Both the position numbers and the translations under genes were made by a program. A stretch of 64,000 nt of DNA from Actinomycetes bacterium (lineage in GTDB: Bacteria > Actinomycetota > Acidimicrobiia > Acidimicrobiales > Ilumatobacteraceae): assembly GCA_029782355.1 (NCBI GenBank), contig JAKOUY010000031.1, positions 328,742 through 392,741 on the forward strand, in the 5' to 3' direction. Of the stretch, positions 17,704 to 24,921 are shown piece after piece (position 1 is the stretch's first letter; each line of letters starts with the position of its first letter). The notes beneath the pieces were generated by a model. The model was given only the letters and a program-made list of their open reading frames with translations, was not told the origin of the DNA and did no database searches.

Positions 17704-17728
17704 CCGATGTTGATCACATCAACATCGG
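17704..17728. promoter_or_regulatory. Long perfect palindrome between divergent fadE-like and LLM genes
   Basis: Two 11-bp arms, CCGATGTTGAT and ATCAACATCGG, are perfectly complementary around a 3-bp centre (CAC). The site sits in the middle of the 131-bp divergent spacer, 52 nt from the fadE-like start and 56 nt from the LLM start. The symmetry and location are those of a TetR- or GntR-type operator. The XRE-cupin regulator encoded directly after the LLM gene is the nearest candidate protein. Confidence 0.65.
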
Positions 17729-17783
17729 CGCGCTACGGTGTTCCGCACGGTGCCGGCGCCGCCGGCGAGACGGGAGGTCGGCC

Positions 17784-18953
17784 GTGGGGTCGTTGAAGCT
17801 GGGTGCGTTCTTCTTCGGTGGGGTGGAGATGTCCGACGCCGGGTCCGGCCCGCCGAACCCGATGGACCGGCGCTACGACAACGAGGCCTGCTGGGACGGC
17901 ACCGCCAAGTACATCAACTCGGCCATCGTCGCCGACCGGCTGGGGTACGACAGCTTCTGGACCACCGAGCACCACTTCCAGTACGAGGGCTACGAGGTGA
18001 TCCCCAACGGGTTGTTGATCTCGGCGTGGATCGCCGCCCACACCCGCCAGATCCGCGTCGGGGCGATGTTCAACGTGGTCCCGCAGTGGCACCCGCTGCG
18101 CCTGGCCGAGGACTTCGCCACCCTGCACAACCTGTCCGGCGGTCGGGGGATCCTCGGCGTCGGCCGCGGCACGGTCCCGCGGGAGATCCTCCACCTCAAC
18201 CACGACCACATCTCCATCGGATCGCTGGACAACCCCGAGCAGGCCGCCGACGACGTGCGCAACCGCGAGTTCTTCGAGGAGGCCATGGACGTGGTGCGCA
18301 TGTCGCTCACCCAGGAGCGGTTCTCCTACACCGGCAAGTACTTCCAGTTCCCCATGCCCGGCATCCCCGATCGGGGCGCCACGGTCACCGAGCTGACGCT
18401 GGTGCCCCGCCCGCGGCACCCGTTCGAGATCTGGCAGGCGGTCACCAGTCCCCCCACGGTCGAGTACGTCCCCGTGGTCGACCACGGCGCGGTGTTCTGG
18501 AACCAGCACCCGACGTTCATCAAGCGGATGTGGGACCGCTACGGGGAGCTGCACGCCCAGCACCACGGCAGCACCCTCGCTCCCGGCGACAAGCGGATGC
18601 TGGTCGTCGCCGTGCGCATCGAGGACACCCACGAGGCGGCCATCGCCTCGGCTCGCAACGGGCACGACGAGTTCTGGAAGTTCCTCGGGCCGTACGGGTG
18701 GAGCCGCGGCTACATGGGCGAGGACGGCAAGCCGGTCAAGCCCGGGCTGATCCCCACGCTCGACCAGTCGATCGAGAACCGCACGCTGCTGGTGGGCACG
18801 CCCGAGGAGGTGGCCGAGGGCGTCCAGTCGTTCCGCGACCTGCTGGGCGTGGAGAACCTGACGATCTTCCCGCACATGCTGGGCGACACCTACGCCAAGG
18901 CCGACGAGCAGATGGAGCGGTTCATCACCGAGGTCGTCCCGCTGGTCCACTGA
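17784..18953 (+). CDS. LLM class flavin-dependent oxidoreductase
   Basis: A 389-residue TIM-barrel protein of the bacterial luciferase-like family, which uses reduced FMN or F420. Typical features are LKLGAFFFGG at the start, YDSFWTTEHHF (about residues 55-65), the PLRLAEDFATLHNLSGGR segment and a GTPEEVAEGV element near the C-terminus. The GTG at 17784 was chosen because GGGAGG lies 6 nt upstream (17772-17777) and homology starts there; the open frame before it is Arg-rich. It is translationally linked to the XRE-cupin gene through TGATG and is divergent from the fused fadE. The substrate is unknown. Confidence 0.9.
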   Translation: MGSLKLGAFFFGGVEMSDAGSGPPNPMDRRYDNEACWDGTAKYINSAIVADRLGYDSFWTTEHHFQYEGYEVIPNGLLISAWIAAHTRQIRVGAMFNVVPQWHPLRLAEDFATLHNLSGGRGILGVGRGTVPREILHLNHDHISIGSLDNPEQAADDVRNREFFEEAMDVVRMSLTQERFSYTGKYFQFPMPGIPDRGATVTELTLVPRPRHPFEIWQAVTSPPTVEYVPVVDHGAVFWNQHPTFIKRMWDRYGELHAQHHGSTLAPGDKRMLVVAVRIEDTHEAAIASARNGHDEFWKFLGPYGWSRGYMGEDGKPVKPGLIPTLDQSIENRTLLVGTPEEVAEGVQSFRDLLGVENLTIFPHMLGDTYAKADEQMERFITEVVPLVH

Positions 18954-19549
18954 TGGCGCCGGCCAGCGACACCGGGCGGTCCGAGCTAGGTCGCACGATC
19001 CGCCACCGCCGGCGCGACGCCGGGCGAACGCTCGTCGAGCTCGCCGCGGCCACCGGGCTGTCCCATCCGTTCCTCTCCCAGGTCGAGACCGGGCGGGCCC
19101 AACCGTCGATCGAGTCGCTGCGGCGGATCGCCGACGCGCTCGGGACCACCCCGCAGGCCCTGTTCGCCGATGCGCCGGCGACCGGGGCCCGCCTGGTCCG
19201 CTCCGCCGACGCGGCCACGCTGGACGTGGCGGGAGCGGCGCCGGGCTCGGTCGCCCGGGTGCTCCTCGGTGGCGACGTGCCGGTGCACCTCGTCGAGCTG
19301 GACGGGTTGCCCCGCCAGTTCCAGGACCGCTGGCAGCACGACGGGTTCGAAGCGGTCTACGTGGTCCGTGGTCAGGTGGACGTCGAGGTCGAGGGCGTGC
19401 TCCACGAGTTGGGCGAGGGCGACAGCCTGTCGTATCCGGCGCACCTCGCCCACCGCGTCCGCGAGCGTGGCCGCGGGCGGGCCAAGGTGCTGCTCACCGA
19501 GCTGCCGTCGTCGTCCTCGACCCCGGCACCGATCCACGCCGCCCGGTGA
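18953..19549 (+). CDS. XRE-family regulator with C-terminal cupin domain
   Basis: A 198-residue DNA-binding regulator. The helix-turn-helix is at about residues 13-67 (LVELAAATGLSHPFLSQVET), followed by a cupin-2 barrel at about 105-190 with GFEAVYVVRGQVDVEVEG and GDSLSYPAHLAHRV. This domain pair senses a small molecule and represses or activates nearby catabolic genes. Its ATG overlaps the LLM stop by 1 nt (TGATG), so it is co-translated with the gene it may regulate. The palindrome at 17704-17728 is a plausible target, though XRE operators are often shorter. Confidence 0.88.
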   Translation: MAPASDTGRSELGRTIRHRRRDAGRTLVELAAATGLSHPFLSQVETGRAQPSIESLRRIADALGTTPQALFADAPATGARLVRSADAATLDVAGAAPGSVARVLLGGDVPVHLVELDGLPRQFQDRWQHDGFEAVYVVRGQVDVEVEGVLHELGEGDSLSYPAHLAHRVRERGRGRAKVLLTELPSSSSTPAPIHAAR

Positions 19550-19633
19550 CCAGCGCAGAACCTGGCCGCCGGTCGGGCCGGACGGTGCGGCCGGCCCGAA
19601 CCGGCGGGGGAGTGCCTGGCACAATCGTCGGCC

Positions 19634-20605
19634 ATGACGATGTTCAGCATCCGCTTCGACCTGCGCCATCCGCAGGGCAGCCGGGTCTCCGTCGCCGAGC
19701 GCTACGCGGCGAGCCTGGAGATGTGCGAGTGGGCCGACCGCAACGGGTTCGTCGCCGTCACGCTGTCCGAGCACCATGGGGTCGACGACGGCTACCTGCC
19801 GTCGATCTTCCCGATGGCTGCGGCAGTGGCGGCGCGGACCCGCTCGATCTTCATCAACCTGGCCGCCGTCGTCGCTCCGCTGCACGACCCGCTGCGCCTG
19901 GCCGAGGACGCCGCGGTGGTCGACCTGATCAGCCGCGGCCGGCTGGCGCTGGTGCTGGCCAACGGGTACGTGCCGTCCGAGTTCGCCATGTTCGCCCGGG
20001 ACCTGGCCGACCGTCCGAAGTTGGTCACGGAGGCCGTGGAGACGCTGCGCCACGCCTGGACCGGCGAGCCCTTCGAGTTCCGCCGCCGCCAGGTGCGGGT
20101 GACGCCTCGCCCGTTCCAGCCGGGCGGGCCGATGCTGAGCCTGGGTGGGGCGTCGGAGGTCGCGGCCCGCCGGGCCGCCCGCCTGGGGGTCGGGTTCCTG
20201 CCGTCGCTCGACCAGTTCTGGCCGGCCTACCGCGACGAGTGCCTGGCCCTCGGCCGGCCCGACCCCGGCCCGGGCACGCCCACTCCGCCCATGTTCCTGC
20301 ACGTCGCCCACGACGTCGAGGCCGCGTGGGACGAGGTCGGCGAGGCCTGCCTGTACGAGATGAACGCGTACGGCCGGTGGGCAGCCGAATCCGCCAGCCA
20401 GACCGGCTACCAACCGATCCCGGACGTCGCCATGCTGCGGACGCTGGGCCTCCATCTGGTGCTGACGCCGGAACAGTGCATCGACCACGGCCGCCGCACC
20501 GGCCTGTTGATGTTCCACCCGATGATCGGTGGGCTCGACCCGGAGATCGGCTGGTCGAGCCTGCACCTGTTCGAGTCCGAGGTCCTGCCCGCGCTGCGCC
20601 GCTGA
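19634..20605 (+). CDS. LLM class flavin-dependent oxidoreductase (second copy)
   Basis: A 323-residue luciferase-like monooxygenase-fold protein, distinct from the one at 17784. It shows VTLSEHHGVDDGYLPS (about residues 52-67), DPLRLAEDAAVVDLISRGR and a GGASEVAARRAARLGVGFLP segment, all standard for the family. It follows the XRE-cupin gene by 84 nt, long enough for its own promoter but compatible with the same transcript. Cofactor (FMN or F420) and substrate are not evident. The ATG at 19634 is the first in-frame start and fits the family. Confidence 0.9.
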   Translation: MTMFSIRFDLRHPQGSRVSVAERYAASLEMCEWADRNGFVAVTLSEHHGVDDGYLPSIFPMAAAVAARTRSIFINLAAVVAPLHDPLRLAEDAAVVDLISRGRLALVLANGYVPSEFAMFARDLADRPKLVTEAVETLRHAWTGEPFEFRRRQVRVTPRPFQPGGPMLSLGGASEVAARRAARLGVGFLPSLDQFWPAYRDECLALGRPDPGPGTPTPPMFLHVAHDVEAAWDEVGEACLYEMNAYGRWAAESASQTGYQPIPDVAMLRTLGLHLVLTPEQCIDHGRRTGLLMFHPMIGGLDPEIGWSSLHLFESEVLPALRR

Positions 20606-20617
20606 CCGCAGCGGGGC

Positions 20618-21181
20618 CTACGGGAGCAGGCCGACGTGGGCCAGCGCCAGTTGCAGGAGGCGGTCCTGGCCGCCGGTCATCTCCCGCCGGGTGGCCGGCT
20701 CGCTGGCCTCGGCCGGTGTCAGCCAGGTCAGCTCGAGCGCCTCCTGGGTCGGGTGGCAGTCGCCGGCAACCGGGACCAGGAAGGCCAGGCTCACGGCGTG
20801 GTGGCGCGGGTCGTGGAAGCCGGAGCGATCGGGGTCGGGGAAGTACTCGACCACGGTGAACGGGGTGACCTCTGGCGGGATGCGCGGCAGGGCCATCGGG
20901 CCGAGATCCTTCTCCAGGTGGCGGAGCACGGCGTCGCGCACCCGCTCGCCGAACCGGACCCGGCCGCTGACGACCATCCGGCTGATCGATCCGTCGGCCG
21001 CCATCCGCAGGAGCAGGCCGAGATGGGTCACCCGACCGGCCTCGTCGACGCGGACCGGAATGGCATCGACGTAGACCAGTGGGACGTGTGCTCGGACCAG
21101 TTCGAGCTGCTCGGGGGACAGCCAACCGACCTCGGTTGCCGTGCCCGAGTCGGTGGGGGTGGAACTGCGCTGATCGGCCAT
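20618..21181 (-). CDS. NUDIX-fold protein (DUF4916-like)
   Basis: A 187-residue protein resembling the actinobacterial NUDIX family DUF4916. VDAIPVRVDEAGRVTHLGLL forms the first strands, and the position of the Nudix box reads GRVRFGERVRDAVLRHLEKD, in which the REUxEE core is not conserved. Classical hydrolysis of nucleoside diphosphate derivatives is therefore uncertain. The HDPRHHAVSLAFLVPVAG segment follows. It converges with the LLM gene and is divergent from the Nei-like gene, sharing a 68-bp spacer. The ATG at 21181 is used. Confidence 0.75.
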   Translation of the reverse strand: MADQRSSTPTDSGTATEVGWLSPEQLELVRAHVPLVYVDAIPVRVDEAGRVTHLGLLLRMAADGSISRMVVSGRVRFGERVRDAVLRHLEKDLGPMALPRIPPEVTPFTVVEYFPDPDRSGFHDPRHHAVSLAFLVPVAGDCHPTQEALELTWLTPAEASEPATRREMTGGQDRLLQLALAHVGLLP

Positions 21182-21249
21182 GGTGCCGTCGATGTTGGCA
21201 CTCCCGGGGTCCGCGATCCGGGATCAACCCCCCGCCTACACTGATCCGG

Positions 21250-22134
21250 ATGGCTGATGGGGATGCGCTGCGACGAACGGCAGCCGCCCTGCGCACCGCC
21301 CTGGTCGGGCGGGTCGCCCATCGTCTCGACGCTCCCACGCTGGTCGGGCCGCGGCCGGGCCGTGGGCGGGTGATCCAGGGCGTCGCCGGCGAGCACCGCG
21401 ACCTCGAGATCACCTGGGACGACGGGCTGATCCTGCGCACCGAGCTGCGCCGCGGCGGCGAGTGGCACCTGTACCGGTCCAGCGAGCGGTGGCGTCGACC
21501 GTGGGAGTCGCTGAGCGTGGCCATCCAGGTGCACGGCTGGACCGCGGTGTGCTTCCAGGCCGGATCGGTCGAGACCTACCGTCGGTTCGACCCGGTGCGC
21601 CACCCGGCCTACGGGCGGCCCGGCCCGGACATCGGGGCACCGGTGGTCCGCCTGGCGGACGTGACCCGCAGCCTGGTGTCGGCCATCCAGGACGACGTGA
21701 CGGTGGCCGATGCGTTGTGCGACCCGCGGGTGGTGCGCGGCATCGGCGTGGTGTTCCGCAGCGAGATCCTGTGGTCGTGCGCCATCCACCCGCTGGCGCC
21801 GATGTCGCGGATCAGCGCCGAGGACTGTGCCACGCTGGCCGGCCACGCCGTCGACGCCCTGCAGGCCAGCGTGCGCGGCGGGGAGATGGGGTCTCCCACC
21901 CACGTCTACGGCCGCAGTGGGCGGGCCTGCGAGCGGTGCGGCGACACCGTCACCACCCGCCGCGACGAAACCGGCGAGCTGATCTACTACTGCCCGGGCT
22001 GCCAGGTCCGCCACGATCCGGCCGAGCTCACCGCACCCCTGGAGCGGCCCACCGAGCGACCGATGGATCCGCACCCCGCGGCCAGCCGGTTCCTGGCCCA
22101 GCTGCCCTGGCGGCGGGACACGCTGGCCGGCTGA
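21250..22134 (+). CDS. Fpg/Nei-family DNA glycosylase homologue lacking catalytic residues
   Basis: A 294-residue protein with the whole Fpg/Nei architecture: N-terminal beta-sandwich, helix-two-turn-helix region (VRGIGVVFRSEILWSC, about 157-172) and a C-terminal zinc finger CxxC...CxxC (CERCGD and YYCPGCQ). The start aligns with the family's MPEGD-TVWRTARRL opening but reads MADGDALRRTAAAL, so the nucleophilic Pro2 is Ala and Glu3 is Asp. The GK element that carries the catalytic Lys is GEHRDL. Base excision by Schiff-base chemistry should be lost, while DNA binding may remain. The DNA around 21250-21270 reads unambiguously. It is closest in overall look to actinobacterial Nei2. Confidence 0.85.
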   Translation: MADGDALRRTAAALRTALVGRVAHRLDAPTLVGPRPGRGRVIQGVAGEHRDLEITWDDGLILRTELRRGGEWHLYRSSERWRRPWESLSVAIQVHGWTAVCFQAGSVETYRRFDPVRHPAYGRPGPDIGAPVVRLADVTRSLVSAIQDDVTVADALCDPRVVRGIGVVFRSEILWSCAIHPLAPMSRISAEDCATLAGHAVDALQASVRGGEMGSPTHVYGRSGRACERCGDTVTTRRDETGELIYYCPGCQVRHDPAELTAPLERPTERPMDPHPAASRFLAQLPWRRDTLAG

Positions 22135-22224
22135 CCCGCCACGAGCGGCGGTCCACCGCCAGGTGGGCGGGCATCCGCCGCGCGGCGGATGCCCGTCATC
22201 GGGGCGGCCGCTAGCGTCGCCGTG

Positions 22225-23391
22225 ATGACCGTGCGCAGGATCCACGCTGCGCTCGTCGGGCAACCGCGACGCCTCGACCTGACGTTGGCCGGGCTGCTGG
22301 CCGGGCTGTCGATCCTGTTCAGCGTCACCCGGACGGACGGCTCGGCGCGCCCGACCGACGGGTTCTCCGTGGCGCTGATCCTGGTGGCCTGTGCCGCCCT
22401 GCTCTGGCGGCGGACCCGGCCGGTGACGGTGCTCGGGGTGGTGATGGCGGCCGAGTTCCTGCAGGCCGGCCTCAACTACCGGGGCACGGGGTGGGTGGCC
22501 CTCCTGATCGCCGGCTACTCGCTCGGGGCGTGGGCGACGGCACGACCGGTGCTGGTGGTGGGGGTGGCCAGCTCGGTGCTCGTGGTCGGGTTCGTCACCC
22601 TCGGTTGGCTGACCACGGAGAACGTCCCGTGGCAGGCGGTCGTCTCGTCCACCGTGCTGTACGGGGGCTCGATCCTCCTCGGGGACAACCTCCGCCGGCG
22701 GCGGGAGGCGGCCGCGGCCCTGGCCGAGCGGGCCGAGCGCGCCGAGCGCGAGCGGGAGCTGGCCGCCGAGCACCACGTCCGCCAGGAGCGGGCCAGGCTG
22801 GCCCGTGAGCTGCACGACGTGGTCGCCCACAGCGTCAGCGTGATGACGGTCCAGGCCGCCGGGGCCCGGCGCCAGCTGGCGGCCGATCCGCAGCGGGCCG
22901 AGCGGGCGATGCGCGTCGTCGAGGAGACGGGCCGCCAGGCGATGGTCGAGCTGCGCCGGATCCTCGGCGTGCTGCGCGACGACGATGCCGCCGAGATCGC
23001 CCCCCAGCCGCGCCTGGCCGACCTCGGCGACCTGGTCGCCCGCACCGAGCTGCCGGTGCGCGTCCGGCTTGACGGCCCGCTCGACGACCTGCCGCCCGGG
23101 GTCGAGCTCAGTGCCTTCCGCATCGTCCAGGAGGCGATCACCAACATCGGCCGTCACGCCGGGCCGGTCGGCCAGGTCGAGGTGGCCGTGCACCGCGACG
23201 ACCACGACCTGCGTGTCGTCGTCGACGACGACGGCCGCGGCGCAGCCGCCCATGGCGGCGAGCGGGCCGGCGGACACGGACTGGTGGGCATGCGCGAGCG
23301 GGTGGCCATGTTGGCCGGCACCCTCCGTGCCGGGCCGCGCCCGGGCGGCGGCTGGCGAGTCGAGGCGACCATCCCGCTGGCCCGGCCGTGA
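22225..23391 (+). CDS. Two-component sensor histidine kinase (NarL/DesK type)
   Basis: A 388-residue membrane kinase. About four to five hydrophobic segments occupy residues 20-165, followed by a Glu/Arg-rich coiled coil (about 168-200) and the HisKA_3 box ARLARELHDVVAHSVSVM with the phospho-accepting His. The ATPase domain shows the N-box VQEAITNIGRHAG and the G-box GHGLVGMRERV. The short extracytoplasmic loops suggest that it senses a signal in or at the membrane. The ATG at 22225 follows an in-frame GTG; upstream codons are not membrane-like. It overlaps its response regulator as GTGA and precedes an ABC exporter it probably controls. Confidence 0.92.
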   Translation: MTVRRIHAALVGQPRRLDLTLAGLLAGLSILFSVTRTDGSARPTDGFSVALILVACAALLWRRTRPVTVLGVVMAAEFLQAGLNYRGTGWVALLIAGYSLGAWATARPVLVVGVASSVLVVGFVTLGWLTTENVPWQAVVSSTVLYGGSILLGDNLRRRREAAAALAERAERAERERELAAEHHVRQERARLARELHDVVAHSVSVMTVQAAGARRQLAADPQRAERAMRVVEETGRQAMVELRRILGVLRDDDAAEIAPQPRLADLGDLVARTELPVRVRLDGPLDDLPPGVELSAFRIVQEAITNIGRHAGPVGQVEVAVHRDDHDLRVVVDDDGRGAAAHGGERAGGHGLVGMRERVAMLAGTLRAGPRPGGGWRVEATIPLARP

Positions 23392-24062
23392 CCGGCGCAC
23401 CGATCCGAGTCGCCCTGGTCGACGACCAGCAGTTGGTCCGCGCTGGGCTGCGGATGATCGTCGAGAGCGACCCGGCGATGACCGTGGTCGGTGAGGCCGG
23501 CGACGGCCGCGCCGCGGTCGACCTGGTGATCCGGTCGTCGCCGGACGTGGTGCTGATGGACGTGCGCATGCCCGTGCTCGACGGCATCCAGGCCGCAGCC
23601 CGGCTGACCGCCGCCGGGGTGCCCGCCCGGATCCTGATGCTGACGACCTTCGACCTGGACGAGTACGTCCACGACGCGCTGCGCGCCGGGGCCAGTGGCT
23701 TCCTCCTGAAGGACGCCCCGCCGGATCAGCTGCTGGCCGCCATCCGTGTGGTGGCGGCCGGTGACGCCCTGCTCGATCCAGCGGTCACCCGCCGGCTGAT
23801 CGAGCAGGTGATCCACCGCGTCGCCTCGCTGGAGAGCCCGCTGCGCCGGGCGGTGGACGAGCTCACCGAGCGTGAGCGGGAGGTCTTCCGGCTCATCGCC
23901 CGGGGGCTGTCGAACGCCGAGATCGCCGCCCAGCTGTACCTCGGCGAGGCCACGGTGAAGACCCACGTCGGCCGGGTGCTGGCCAAGCTGGGGGTCCGTG
24001 ACCGGGTTCAGGCGGTGGTCGCGGCCTACGAGTCCGGTGAGGTCGTCCCCGGCGTCGACTGA
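23388..24062 (+). CDS. LuxR/NarL-family response regulator
   Basis: A 224-residue response regulator. The receiver has the acidic pair DD (12-13), the phospho-acceptor Asp58 in VVLMDVRMP, Thr in MLTTFD and Lys in FLLKDAPP. The output domain carries the LuxR helix-turn-helix (LTEREREVFRLIARGLSNAE, then IAAQLYLGEATVKTHVGRV). The GTG start overlaps the kinase stop, guaranteeing coupled synthesis. By position it probably regulates the ABC transporter genes starting 88 nt downstream, a common actinobacterial layout in antimicrobial-peptide or cell-envelope stress response. The signal is unknown. Confidence 0.93.
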   Translation: MTGAPIRVALVDDQQLVRAGLRMIVESDPAMTVVGEAGDGRAAVDLVIRSSPDVVLMDVRMPVLDGIQAAARLTAAGVPARILMLTTFDLDEYVHDALRAGASGFLLKDAPPDQLLAAIRVVAAGDALLDPAVTRRLIEQVIHRVASLESPLRRAVDELTEREREVFRLIARGLSNAEIAAQLYLGEATVKTHVGRVLAKLGVRDRVQAVVAAYESGEVVPGVD

Positions 24063-24150
24063 CCCGGTCATCCGGCGGGTCATCCGCTCGTCGCCGAGAA
24101 TCCACCGAAATGCTGACCACGTTGCGTGTTGGAGCCGTTACAACGTAGGC

Positions 24151-24918
24151 ATGAGAGTTCCGCAGACCGCCGATGTCCCGGCCCCGCCGCCCCCCGCCAA
24201 TGCCGCCGGCGCCGTCGATGCCACCAAGGTGTACGGCAAGGACGACAACGAAGTGCGCGCCCTCGACGGCGTGACCGTCGCCTTCGAACGGGGCCGGTTC
24301 ACCGCCATCATGGGACCGTCCGGCTCCGGCAAGAGCACGCTGATGCACTGCCTGGCCGGGCTCGACTCGTTGACCTCCGGCGAGGTGTTCATCGGCGAGA
24401 CCCGCCTGTCGACCCTGAACGACAAGCAGCTCACCGAGCTGCGCCGCACCGCGGTCGGGTTCATCTTCCAGGCCTACAACCTGGTCCCCACCCTCAACGC
24501 TCAGGAGAACATCACCCTGCCGCTGCTGCTCGGCGGCACCTCGGGTGACCAGCCGTGGATCGACCGGGTCATCGACACCGTCGGGCTGCGCACCCGGTTG
24601 AAGCACCGCCCGAGCGAGCTGTCCGGCGGTCAGCAGCAGCGCGTCGCCGTCGCCCGGGCCCTGGCCAGCAAGCCGACGATCATCTTCGCCGACGAGCCCA
24701 CCGGCAACCTCGACAGCCGCACGGGCGCCGAGATCCTGTCGTTCATGCGGACCGCGGTGACCGAGCTGGGCCAGACGATCGTCATGGTCACCCACGATCC
24801 GGTCGCCGCCAGCTACGCCGACCGGGTCGTGTTCCTGAACGACGGGCGGATCGTCGACGAGATGCACCAACCCACCGCCGAGCGGGTGCTCGAGCGGATG
24901 AAGCACTTCGGAGAGTGA
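24151..24918 (+). CDS. ABC transporter ATPase, MacB/LolD family
   Basis: A 255-residue ATPase with Walker A GPSGSGKST, Q-loop FQAYNLVPTL, signature LSGGQQQRVA, Walker B IIFADEPTGNLD and the H-loop MVTHDP. It energises FtsX-like permeases that use mechanotransmission to extrude peptides, antibiotics or lipoproteins rather than classical import. The ATG at 24151 follows a Pro-rich stretch typical of actinobacterial members. A TACAAC hexamer ends only 6 nt before the ATG, so the transcript might be leaderless; no good -35 was seen. It is followed 3 nt later by the first permease and preceded by the two-component pair. Confidence 0.93.
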   Translation: MRVPQTADVPAPPPPANAAGAVDATKVYGKDDNEVRALDGVTVAFERGRFTAIMGPSGSGKSTLMHCLAGLDSLTSGEVFIGETRLSTLNDKQLTELRRTAVGFIFQAYNLVPTLNAQENITLPLLLGGTSGDQPWIDRVIDTVGLRTRLKHRPSELSGGQQQRVAVARALASKPTIIFADEPTGNLDSRTGAEILSFMRTAVTELGQTIVMVTHDPVAASYADRVVFLNDGRIVDEMHQPTAERVLERMKHFGE

Positions 24919-24921
24919 CCG

